DNA of 64,000 nucleotides, from NCBI GenBank assembly GCA_958299035.1, contig CATQJL010000305.1:32625733-32689732 (forward strand), written 5' to 3'. The position numbers and the translations under genes are program-made. The first letter of the stretch is position 1. Each line of letters opens with the position of its first letter. Below the pieces are notes generated by a model. It did not search any database. It saw only the letters and a program-made list of their open reading frames with translations, and was not told the origin of the DNA. Shown here piece by piece: positions 49,459 to 60,285 of this stretch. The DNA comes from Cylicocyclus nassatus. Its lineage: Eukaryota; Nematoda; Chromadorea; Rhabditida; Strongylidae.

Positions 49459-50000
49459 GGCAAAAGAATATATAGCAGAGCTCTCGGATTTAAAAAAAGG
49501 GAAAGATTGCGGTACCTTGTGGGAATAGCTGTAGTACTTTGGGTTTTGAAATGATACTCGAGTCGCTATACAAAAATTATGTCCAGAATAAAATAAGGTG
49601 CGTTGACCATCTATAACAAAATGAATATCCTTAGATGGGTCTTACGAGATGATGCCAGATCTACATTTAAGCACTCACTGTTCGAAAACATTCACATGAA
49701 CTTATTTCTCCTTGCACAGGGTATGCGAAAAATTGACGGTAACTTTGTCAGTGACACAAACCACTCGCAGTTATGATCTCATTTTCATGCCACAAAATGC
49801 TGCAATCCTTTTTTGAAAACCATAGTTTCACCAGAGTTAGCCTAATGTGATACCTATACATGTGTAAGCGCTAAATTATCAAATAAGTAGTTTTGAAGAG
49901 TGCGAGAATGAACCCAACTTTTGACTTTGGTTGATTTTGGTACTTGCTACACATTTCTAGGATTTCACTTTATTGTAGGTTGCAGCCGAAGACTTTGACG

Positions 50001-50143
50001 GGGTAGAGGACTATATGTCGCCGAAAAAGGGCGGTCCCCGCGGTCATTTGCGACAAATACGCACCCTTCATGCGCGGACATGCGTTCCTACAGGGAATCC
50101 GCGCGGGACTCTTCCAAATTCGGCGACATATAGTCCTCCACCC
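50001..50143. repeat. 143-bp foldback element
   Basis: GTAGAGGACTATATGTCGCC and GGCGACATATAGTCCTCCAC form a 25-bp stem, with a second, imperfect inner stem (GGGCGGTCCCCGCGG against CCGCGCGGGACTCTT). Probably a MITE. Confidence 0.75.
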
Positions 50144-50169
50144 ACTTTGATGTGCATGTCCTTGAATAA

Positions 50170-50171
50170 CA

Positions 50172-50203
<32 letters not shown>
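50170..50203. repeat. (AAT)n microsatellite
   Basis: About eleven uninterrupted AAT/TAA trinucleotides immediately after the foldback at 50001-50143. Confidence 0.9.
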
Positions 50204-51109
50204 TCTAAACGGATGCAAAACGGATTTCTAAAGCACATCTGCGTATTGCGGACAGCTCCGACAATAAATTATATTTTATGGTTTCTGTAACAAAGGTTGA
50301 AATTTTTGAAATTATTAATCTTGTACTTAGCTTTTGAATAAAGAGATGCCACCAGAGCGCACGGCTTACATTTTGTTGGAATCACTCAGTGAGTTTGGTT
50401 CTTGCAGAATACACTATCAATTCACTCGGCAGTTTATATTCCACCTCATGCCAATCACGTTCTCCTAGCGACTTCAAATCACTTTATGCCTTGAACTCTC
50501 AATGGCGTCATTCTAAACGCCCATGAATTCCTTCTAGAGAACCCTTCAGCAGATGTTGACGGCAACTAATGCAATCAGATCATCAAGGCGCATGTAGTTT
50601 TGTGCATAGCTTCCACATCCACACTGCGACTTTGTATTTCCCCTTGAATTGAAGTTTGAGATTCAAAGGAAATTCTTATCGGCTACCGCCGGAAGCGGAA
50701 AATACCTTACTATTAACACAGAAGAGGAAAGTCAAATAATTGCGCCTTTTACTTTACAAAATTGAGAAGTGCTGGAAAACACAAGATACTAAAAGTCAAG
50801 TAACAAAGCGAGGTTTGATGGCAACGGTGCTTAGGTCGCGCCAAAACCATACGAAACAGCCTTGTTACCATACAAAGAAAGCCATAATGCTTTGGCCCCT
50901 GCTTTGTTGCAGTCGCTTTCTCTAGTAGCAATTATGTAGACTTAATGAAGATTTCTAAGCACTAATCATAGCACTAATCATATCAGCTGGTAAGTTGTGA
51001 TAATGAAACTCTCCACTTCTTTCCTTCGTCAATCAAACCTATGTGCAATGATGATTTCTCAAACCGAATCAGTGCTTACTCATGGTCGTGACAATGGAAG
51101 CTATTTAGG

Positions 51110-51485
51110 ATGCGTTTCTTGAAATTTTTGCTTTTTGCATTAGTTGCGGCATCGAACGCTTTCATGAATCCGAATAGCATCGAGCAATTCTATAATAGGT
51201 TTGTAAAAATATTCCAACAAGATTCCTTCGAAATGTCGACTTTGCAGAGGCTTGGAGCAATCTTCTAAAAGTACTCTCCTTGAGAAGTCGGATGCAGGTT
51301 CAGGTTTGCGATTTGTCCTTTTACTTTACTGTATAATTTAAATAGAAAATTGTTCTCAAAACTTTTTTGTTGTAGCTAAAGTGGGAGGTGTTGCGGTTCC
51401 CAACATGCTAGATCCGTTTTTTTGGACCGTGATTGATGAAGCGTACCTGTACAGACTTCAACGAGAAGCTTTGGCTTATAGCTGA
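51110..51485 (+). CDS. Small secreted protein, 84 aa, no recognised family
   Basis: Complete three-exon model with matched phases: 51110-51198, 51248-51303, 51376-51485 (TGA). Residues 1-17 are a clear signal peptide (MRFLKFLLFALVAASNA). The mature part is about 67 residues, has no Cys, starts FMNPNSIEQFYN, then a polar Ser/Lys/Glu stretch, and ends with an aromatic-rich segment (LDPFFWTVIDEAYLYRLQRE). There are no dibasic cleavage sites, so a classical neuropeptide precursor is unlikely. CTATTTAG one base before the ATG looks like a splice acceptor, consistent with spliced-leader addition. Introns are 49 and 72 nt. A second donor six bases upstream (GCAG/GTTCAG) would drop two codons in frame. 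Poly(A) signal at 51565. Confidence 0.75.
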
Positions 51486-51564
51486 ACACTTTGACTGTAA
51501 TTAGCTACGTTTCAAAGGGAAAATAGGAAGATTAGCTGACCAACTTTCAAAAATATCACAGTTC

Positions 51565-51570
51565 AATAAA
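51565..51570 (+). terminator. Poly(A) signal AATAAA of the small secreted protein gene
   Basis: AATAAA 80 bases downstream of the TGA stop at 51483-51485, the first canonical hexamer in the 3' flank. Confidence 0.65.
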
Positions 51571-52119
51571 TTTTCTGCGCTATTTACAAGGAAAGCATGT
51601 TCAGTCGACGTGGCTTCTTCAGATCGGATGTATAAGCTACTGAAGAGCATAAAACGATGTTTGTGGATGAGGAATTATGGCATTTATTGGATCAAAAATT
51701 CAAAAATTCTTTAGGATAAATGAGTTGCTAATATTTTACTATTACAGTTAAAAGTGTGATATGTTTTTTTAGAGAAATTTTTGATGCTCTGATAATCGTC
51801 ACTGCTCCATCAAAGCGTTAAAATACTACGACTGTTTTCGTCCTACTTACACATTCAGTTTCTTTGCCCTAGTAAACGCTTACAACTTCTCGTCCATAGA
51901 CCCTCCGCAGGTTAAGAAGGTAGATTTGGAATCAACGTTTTATGCCCCTTAATATGTGTACTCCCATCTAAAAAGGTCACTTTAAATGAACATGCGTCCT
52001 TTGTCAGGTATTAGAAAGTACTGGAGCAAAATTAAGAGGAAATGAAGACGGGGACTTACATTTTCGTAAGCATTGCAGCTTTAGAATTGAGTGTTGTTTC
52101 TTTAGGGCTTCTCGCAATT

Positions 52120-52300
52120 CTTTTAGGTTGTCCTAAAAGTGAACGCATTTTGTAAATAGATCAAGCGGTTTTCCCTTCTCTAGCAGACTAGGGTACCGTT
52201 CGATAAAGTGAAGAAAGCATAACTAACTACCAAAGGCAAACGTAACTCTTAATTTGGGTAAAATTTGGAGCCAAAAATCAAAATATTCCAGCTATTTCAA
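52120..52300. mobile_element. Mariner-like end fragment
   Basis: TTAGGTTGTCCTAAAAGTGA begins a mariner-type end, followed by TAGGGTACCGTTCGATAAAG, which resembles the GGTACCATTCGATAGAGCAA inside the palindrome at 28.3 kb. No matching right end was found, so this is probably truncated. A similar ACCATTCGATAGAG fragment is at 63863. Confidence 0.35.
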
Positions 52301-53494
52301 AAATCGAATTTTTCCCAAAAAACTCCTACGGACTCCAACTTGGCCATCATACAGACACATACAGTAGTAAACAAAATGCATTTGCTGGATGTTTCCCGCG
52401 TATGGAAATCGAGAAAAAATGTGATTAAAAAAAGCCAGCTTCGCCCCAGCTCCCTTCATACATGTGATTGTATACCGCAAGCCTTGATGAGCTATATGTG
52501 TCTGTTAATCGAGAAATAGCGAGCTTAACATAAGAACTTGAAAAAATGACATCTTGCATTTTCGGGCTATTATTTCTCAAAATTGGGCCCTGAACAAATT
52601 TAGCAATGCACTCCACAATAACTATGTCTACTGTATGATGACCATGTGTAAGGTTCGCAGTTTTGGATGAATGACTTTGAAACTGTGGGGTGAAACCTAG
52701 TTCATCTTTTAGACTATCACATGTAAAGAGAAAGACGCAGTTTGTATGGCAATGTTATTCGTCCATTTCAGATATTAGAGCATGTGAAGGTTTATAAGAT
52801 AGATAGAACAGCAATGATACAGGTACCTAGAGCAGCGAGATATGACGCGTCCGCTCTTAGATCGTCTCCTCTCCTCAGTAAAATTGTAGATGCATAGGCA
52901 CCTTGAACAAAGTGTTTGCAATATGTGGCCGATCGAGGGCAGTGATCACCAATGGACGTTAGGACGCAGGCTGCCTTAATGCTAATTACATAAACAGATA
53001 AATGTTGACAACGTAGTGGCTTTGTCCAATCTTTTAAACAATACTTTTATCAAGCCAAGCCGAGAAAAACGCGTTAAGCTAAGTTAGTACCAGGCGAACA
53101 TTTGGCCAGCTTTTTTCCACGCTCTTTAGAATTTGCGCTAGAATTCTAGTCCCAGTTACTTAAATGCAGACTTTCTCATTACTTGTTAAAGAGAAGGAAA
53201 AAGTATGTTTTGCAGCCGACGTATAATTTTAGAAACTCTGTAACAGCTGTATTTTGTAATGGATAAAAATGATAAAGGTCAACTAGGAATTGAAGCTGAA
53301 ACTCGGCGAATGGCGCAGATTTACAATGGTCATCGAGAAAGTAATGAAAGGAAACAATTTAGTTTCGAGAATTGATGCGCTTCTAAGGCTTTTAAATTTA
53401 GTTTGGCCATAAATGATCACCGGGGCAGGTAACATTGTTTTTTGCTGTCAGCAATGTGAGATTTTGCTTATCAGCTATTGAAATTGCCTTTTAG

Positions 53495-53556
53495 CATGTC
53501 GTGATCATTGCGAAAGTGGGTGGACTTACTTCGACAAGACCGGAGCTTGCTATAAG
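53495..53556 (+). CDS. C-type lectin domain, N-terminal exon (CESGWTYFDKTGACYK)
   Basis: The exon runs from a CCTTTTAG acceptor (phase 1 in) to a GTACGT donor (phase 0 out). It encodes CRDHCESGWTYFDKTGACYK, the opening of a nematode C-type lectin domain: two Cys, then GWTYF and CYK, like the usual C..GW..F...CY motif. Such proteins are normally secreted and bind carbohydrate or act in host or bacterial contact. A tiny candidate upstream exon (ATG at 53413, donor 53428) is in phase but lacks a signal peptide, so the true first exon is unresolved. Confidence 0.75.
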
Positions 53557-53772
53557 GTACGTGAGAATTCATTTGAATGGAAGGTAAGAGCAAGTCATGT
53601 CCAGATGATTCTGGAAATAAAAAATATCACCATTATGATCAAGTGACACTATTTTATACATAAAATATGTAGTAACTAAATTCAAATCAAGAGATGATTT
53701 TAGTAAGATTAGGTGAGCAGGTTTGCTTCTCACAAAAAAACGGTCTCAATTCAAGTGGGATGAAATTATAAT

Positions 53773-54110
53773 CAGATGCATATTGATGAGCTGATTCCAA
53801 AGATACTTTTTATACCTGCAATGCGGTTCTTTGGAAAAGTTATAAATAAACATTTAAAACTTTGAATTCGGCAAGCATTCAGTGCCACATCTTCAAAAAT
53901 TAGTTGTTTTGAAACACTTATTTGTGTTCGGTGATGGCCTTATTATATTCAATATGGCGTTCGTCTTGCACTCCCAAGTTGGCTTGCAAGGTACATTATG
54001 CATCAAAACCTTGAGGACTTCACACTTCACACTTTCAACCTGTCACGTTTTTTTTTCAAGAACCGCACTGCAGATATGGCAGATTTGGAATCAGCACATC
54101 ATGACTGCGT
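53773..54110. mobile_element. Foldback MITE, AGATGCATATTGATGAGCTG ends
   Basis: The left end AGATGCATATTGATGAGCTG with ATTCCAAAGAT, TGCAATGCGGTTC further in, is inverted at the right as GAACCGCACTGCAGATATGG, then GATTTGGAATCAGCACATCA. The 139-codon frame starting at 53882 overlaps it and is probably not a gene. Confidence 0.55.
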
Positions 54111-57100
54111 TTCATTCCACCTCAACACCTCGATTTAGGATCGTTCCCTTGTCAAACTCGGCCATAATTCACGCAATTCAGCCTCCACAAAATTTAGCCC
54201 TACCCTACTTGTTTATGACTCAGGCCCATATGCACCAGGGCCTAAGGCACACTTCAAGCGTTAAATGCGGCGCGTTCTGGCATTACAGCAACTGCCCGTA
54301 ACTGGTCGTAAGCAGGATTTGGTCGGGGCTAGACTCAAATGCTTTTGCGACATCTTACAGAAACCATCCCTTTATGCATTTGGAACACACGCACGGTTGA
54401 TCTGTACACTGCTGGCAAATAGACAAGTCGCCCGAATGTGGCGATACGACGATATTGCGGGAGGTACGCTTTAGGCCTAATATCCTGTAGTAAATGATGA
54501 AAAAGCCGCAGTAGCTTACGAAGTCGGCTCTTTCATGTCGGGTGACGCCGCTCCTGTCGCCGCAGGGTGTTCGTGCATATGGGCCTTAGTGTACTCATTC
54601 AACGCGCATATTGAGCGTGCAAAAAATCATTGCATTCTGTGTGCTCACAACCTAATCATGCACACCATACATTTTTGGTATGGACAGCTACATTTGAAGA
54701 CATCCGGTGTATCGTAAATCACCCACTGCCTAAGGACCAAAATCGGCGTTACCTTTTGAGCTTTGTCGGAAACTTAGAAGTATACCTAATGATCATAAAA
54801 TGTAGCCTTTGATATATGGTATACGTTATGATGTTTGCCTTGAAAAGCTAATCTTAAAACATCTCCGCTGTTTGCAGAATGATTCTAGGAGTTTAGTCGA
54901 ATCTGCAAAGAAATGCGCAGAGATACTAGCTTTGTTTTACCATGAAAGGTGACGAGTGGTATAGTGGCACGTGTAGTGGACCATGAACATGCACTTGTTG
55001 GCGAGTTTGCCTCTGAATGCAGAGGAATACTTTGTCTTCGTTTGAACTGCTGCAATTCTTCTGACATGAGCTTTTTTTCGAAAGTTGCTCCGGTAGCAAA
55101 TGTTAGGGTGATTGCTGAAAAATGGGGCACCTAGAGAATAAATTTAGATTTCTTAAAAATAAAAGTGAATAAACTTCCCAATTTTGATAGATGTTAGAAC
55201 AAATTATTCTCTTTCAGAAAAAACACATATAAAAAGTCATTTACATACGTAGTAATTCTTATAGTGGCTGAAATGCAAAGTTAGTCACTTTGACAAATTA
55301 TAGACTTCGGGCAGTATCTGCGCAGTGAAACATGCGAAACCATCCAAAGTACTACTGCTGCAATGCGTGAAGGTACAGTCACCAGACCCACGATGGGATG
55401 CTGGCCTCAATTTTCAAATTCAGGAGATATGGCCATTAGCAGCTTTGAGAACAAAAATGCGTGCTATTCAATTCTTTGCAGGTGAACGCATGGTTTATAG
55501 GTACCTTCTGAAAGAGCTTTTTACGCTCTATCCATCGTTACGCAGACTACCTCACATTTTGTCTATCTTCGGAAAATACGGATTGAAACTTGATTTATTT
55601 GTTGTTGGTCCAAAAAATAGCGTTTTTTCAAGTGCTTCGCTTTTTTTTACCCAGAAATAGAAAGAAATCCTGCACGATATACTGTTTGAGCGTGAAGACC
55701 TCTTTCGAATGGTCTATCATTTCAACTTTACGATATGGCAGCGCAAGAATGAGCGATGTTCAAAAAACCCTATTCGAGTTCTTCAGGGCGCCACGCGTAG
55801 GGTCGTGGGAGAGGAGCGTTGACGCTCTGCGAGAATAATAGGCGAATGTCGCTTATATAAGCGACGTTTACGTTGCAGCCTGCTTGTTGTTGATCGAAAC
55901 AAAAAAACTCAAAATTCAATAAAAATCAAGCTGTCCCATTTTTTACCGTTCCTAATAGGTTTGGGGCATTTCACGCGAATGTTTTAACGGTTGACATACT
56001 TGTAAAATTTACGTCCACTGAGTATCCCTCTCTCGCTAGAATGTTGTGTGTATTACGGTAAATATAAATGGGCTGTTTCTACTTTTGACTAATCTTGACT
56101 GCTCCAAATGGATGTTAGCTGGGCTGGTAGTAATCCAGTCGAAACGCGTAACTCAAACTCAGAGTTAACGCGCAGCATTCAAGGACTATTAATACGTGCA
56201 CGAGCAAATCAAAAGGGCTAAAGAAGCGATATGGCAGGATACCGTAAGTTTAGCTTATCCCAAGCGTAGAAACATAGCGTATCTCGTTCCATGCAAGAAG
56301 CTGCGCGACGAAAGACGCAGCTGAGCTCTCCAGTTAACTATGAGGTTGGTGCGCGTTTCAAGCGCCCGCGATCAGAGTTAACTATGAGTTAGGTTAGAGG
56401 AAGAGAAATAGTGTGCAGAAGAGGAGGAGCAGCTAAAAGTCCTCCTGTGTAACTTGCCCGCAGTTTTAGCAAGAATGAGGGGTATTGTGATGCACTGCTG
56501 ACCACCAAATTTTGGATAGTGAAACTTTGGCCTTGAGAGTTATACGCGATTGCGGTAGGATTATAGTTGTCAGGCCAGAGCTACATAATAAATTCAAAAT
56601 CAGGCCAGTTGCGCTATGCGGTGCTGACCACTACTTCATTGCCCATTTTTCACTGCAGCGATGTATAGCGCAGGTTACGGTGGAGATGATGTAGATCAGT
56701 CAAAATTACAGAATTTGAACTGAAGCTTGGCAGGGTACTGCACTTTGATCACCAAAATCATAGCCACATAGAAATACCTTTCATAAAAAGGCTATCATTT
56801 GACTGTGCAATCAAAAATATGCTGTACGTTTTCAATGTGGATTATTATGTTACGGTGGGCATATACGGAAGAAAGGCGGAAGAAAGTTCACCTTTCTCAG
56901 CAGAGATGCAATAATATCAGGTAGCTTTAATTGTTTACTTCTAATATTATTTAGGTGCTGTCAGCACGAATAACCTCAAAAGAATTATTTGAAGGTTGTT
57001 ATATTATCTAAAAGTCACATGAAAATCGAAAAACATTAGATTTCTAAATCGCCTTCAGATTTTCGATATAACTCGAAAGTCAATTTTAAATTTTGGCCAG

Positions 57101-58184
57101 ATATTTGAGAATAACAGATTTCGGATGTATGATCACTGAATAGTTGAAATTTGAATATCAGTAGAAATTTTGAGTTCTATCAAGTTTGAGGCCATATCAA
57201 TTAAGGAGAGAAGATGCGAGGGGGGGGGGGGAAGGGTTGTTGGTTTACGGTCTATGTGCGTCCTGTGCATCCTGCTACTGCTTCGAGAATTTGTGGAAAA
57301 CAACATCTATAACTCAGAGAAAAGCCTAACGCCTTTCGACATTGACATGTATATGTGAGATATCTATCACGGGGATTCACTAATCTATAGCGGCAATGTC
57401 AACAAAAGTGGGTACTTGAGCTAGTGGTCTAGTAGTTCGGTCGGCTTCGTGCGCTGACTGAAGTTCATCATGGCTTCGTCGCAGTGTTTTGCAGTGGTGC
57501 ATATGGCAACTTTTCAACATCTGTATTTGGGTTCTTAAGTGGCAGCACAAAACTCTGAGCTTGAGACTCCAAGTAAACGATTACTACGTTTATCATTATA
57601 ATATAATAAAAAGATGCTGTGAGGATGTTAGCAGAGGTAGAGGTAAGAACGAGTAACTGAGTAAGAAGGTGTCTAACGAAAGTTTGACCGTAATTACTCT
57701 CTTGTTATGAAGTCTTCCGGAAAACTTTAGGCACTATTGTAGTGGCTTCAACCTAGATTTGGGTGTTGGAGCGGATTACCGATTGCTCTTCGCTACTGTG
57801 GGTTTCGTTAAGACATTTGAAGAGGGATTCGAGCCAGGGAGGGCCATATATTGCCCCAAATAAACCAAACGACTTGAAAATTTTTTGGGCTAATTACACT
57901 TGCTGAATCTAAACTTCAAGTTTACATCATATCGTAGTTTTGTTTAAAAAGATGCCAGGTAAGCAGTAATAGCCGTTTTCTCCACGTTCCTAGCAAGGAC
58001 GTTTATATCGTTTAGACTTCACAATTCTGTACAAAGGCGAGCATTAAACTCAGCGTCACTTGGTACGCTATAACACGAGTCTTCAGATTTTTTAATGTCA
58101 TTCAAAACGCAGTTTTTTCACAGTAAGGCCCTATGCAGGAATTCTTACCAAATCCTACAATAACGAAGAGCAGCTGATGATTCG

Positions 58185-58303
58185 CTCCATACTGTAATCT
58201 CAATTGTAGCCAATTCTATAGAACAGTACCTAAAACTTTTCGAAAGGCTTCATGACAAGGAAGTTGTCGATCAAAAGTTCATTACATATTTTGGGACACC
58301 CTG
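58185..58303. mobile_element. Truncated copy of the CAGGGTGTCCC element
   Basis: The right end TTTTGGGACACCCTGTATA and the preceding diverged arm (TCGATCAAAAGTTCATTACA; CTCAATTGTAGCCAATTCTATAGA upstream) match the arm of the element at 5668-6324. A left end is missing. Confidence 0.55.
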
Positions 58304-58529
58304 TATATAGGAGAGGCAATAATTAGGAGTGCGGTGAATCATACACGAAGTAGATAGGAGCAAGGATTTAAAGGATGCATGCAAAGCGAAAAAAATAGCC
58401 GAGGGGAGGGAATTGCAAAAGAACAAGAAGTTGGCGGGGCGGAAGCGCGTGAATAACTCTCTAACTATTGTGCGAGAGCATCCAGAATGCGGGACTAATT
58501 CTCTTTGAACCCGTACTAATCGCTGGGTG

Positions 58530-58850
58530 TTAAAGGCACCGTCTACCCAAAGTGGAGGTGGACGAGATTACGATGGCTTACGTGGGCCCCCACAATAGGC
58601 AAACCCCAAGTTGCGCCGCAAAGGATTGCTTCCGATGCTCCATCCGCTCCGGAAGGAGCAATTCTGAAGGTGATTACCCCACCCAGCTGGTCGCCCGCCC
58701 ACTTTGCAGGCTTTTGTTTGCTGCAGCGGGTTCTTCACACGTGTTTTTGGGGGTTTTCACGGATTCTCAGCTTCACGAAATCAGGGCCTTCAGAAGGCCT
58801 GAAAGCGATAAAAACATGGAAGTTGAGAATTTGGGTAGACGGTGCCTCAA
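58530..58850. mobile_element. AAAGGCACCGTCTACCC-family MITE
   Basis: 321 bp with ends TTAAAGGCACCGTCTACCCA and TTGGGTAGACGGTGCCTCAA, in the lectin intron. Same family as 45859-46232 by ends and interior. A further solo end (TTGAAGGCACCGCCCACC) is at 60377. Confidence 0.65.
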
Positions 58851-59317
58851 TAATGCCTTATTGCTTTGGTCCTGTTTCTTTAGTGAGATTGTGCCACGTA
58901 TACGGCGTGAGTTAAAATCGCGGACAATCTCGCACATGCGTAGTAGTTAGAGCGTCTTTCACGCAGGTCGAAGGAATTTGCATGGACAAAACGAGGCATA
59001 TCGCTTGCTACTGCTAGCGTTGCCAGTGTACCCATCCTACGTGATGATCACTGCAATCGCAGCGTAGTACAAAATGTATCACCATGCGAATGTGCACAAA
59101 ATTTGATGACATTGCAAAGCACGCTGTCAAAGGATCAGTTCACCGCTTTACTAGATACGAAGTTTAGTTCATGAATTTACGTCTAGAGTTAGATCGTGTT
59201 TGAGCATGTTGACTATGGCAGCGTTGGCCATGTAGCTGGGGTGTGGGATGATATCCACTCTGATCTCACAAAGGAAGGATCCCAACTTAAGTTGGCCAAC
59301 TAGAATGAGCTTACCAG

Positions 59318-59831
59318 TAGATGCGCCTTGATGAGTTGATTCCAAATCTATCGTCCACATCTGCGAAGCCGTTCTCTGAAAAGTTATGGGCGGTTAAAAA
59401 TGTAGAGTCATTGGAGTTTCAACGTATAGTGTGCTTTAGAATCCAACTTAGAAATGCGCGGCCAAAATGAGGGTGTAGTGGTTTGAAAAAAATGTCACAT
59501 TTACGGGAAACACATACAAGTGTTTTGGTCAACTATTTCTTGAAGTGTGGAGCAGTTTGCCAAATGTAGACTTTCAATGCTTGTAGCTACTGAAAAAACT
59601 TTAGTTGTTTTTTTCTTGTTCAAAATACTTATTCCTGTTTCTTCTAAACATGAGCATTCCATGAAATCAGTACTCCTAATATAATGCTAATCATACGTTT
59701 TCAAATTCGATTCAAACACATTATGCATTGAAACCCCACAATATCACACTTTTAACCGCTCATAACTTCTTCCAGGAAACGGCATCGATATGAAAGGTAG
59801 ATCTGGAAACAGCTCATCAAGACGCATCTAA
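59318..59831. mobile_element. Foldback MITE, TAGATGCGCCTTGATGAGTT ends
   Basis: Ends TAGATGCGCCTTGATGAGTT and AGCTCATCAAGACGCATCTA are inverted. Inner arms (ATTCCAAATCTATCG, GTTATGGGCGGTTAAAA) are mirrored as AGATCTGGAA and TTTTAACCGCTCATAACTTC. Same family as 53773-54110; both are in the lectin intron. Confidence 0.65.
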
Positions 59832-60191
59832 TGATATGCGGTTCGCTCGGGTAGGGAACAATACGTCGCCGAAAGTGGGAGGGTCCACTTTGCGAAGCAG
59901 AGGTGACACATTGGTGTGAAAAATTTTCGCATATTTATCAGATGAATAGAAAGAGCTTGGGAAGTTGTTTCCTTCGATATGTCACACATTAAGGGCTTCA
60001 GAATACAAAGGAACAAAATTGATTAACGTTCTAAGAAGTCTTTTCGACTTCATTGTGGTGCCACTTGCAGAGTTGTAAGAGGGGAGCAGCAGGGCGTTGT
60101 CAGAATAGCAAGCGAAGGATATATCGTAAAGAATATTTGCATTGCTCGCTGATTTTTCTGTAAAAAACCAAGGTGCCCTGTTACTTTCAGA

Positions 60192-60285
60192 TCACTTTAA
60201 TATTAGAAGATTCTTAAAACAAGATCTATTTATCGCAATCACTTTAATATTAGAAGATTCTTAAAACAAGATCTATTTATCGCAA
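60192..60285. repeat. 47-bp exact tandem duplication
   Basis: The 47-bp unit beginning TCACTTTAATATTAGAAGAT and ending TTTATCGCAA occurs twice head to tail (60192-60238, 60239-60285) with no differences visible. Confidence 0.9.

Noticed and set aside
53882..54301. 139-codon plus frame
   Set aside because: It overlaps a foldback MITE, has no homology-like motif or splice sites, and lies in the presumed lectin intron.
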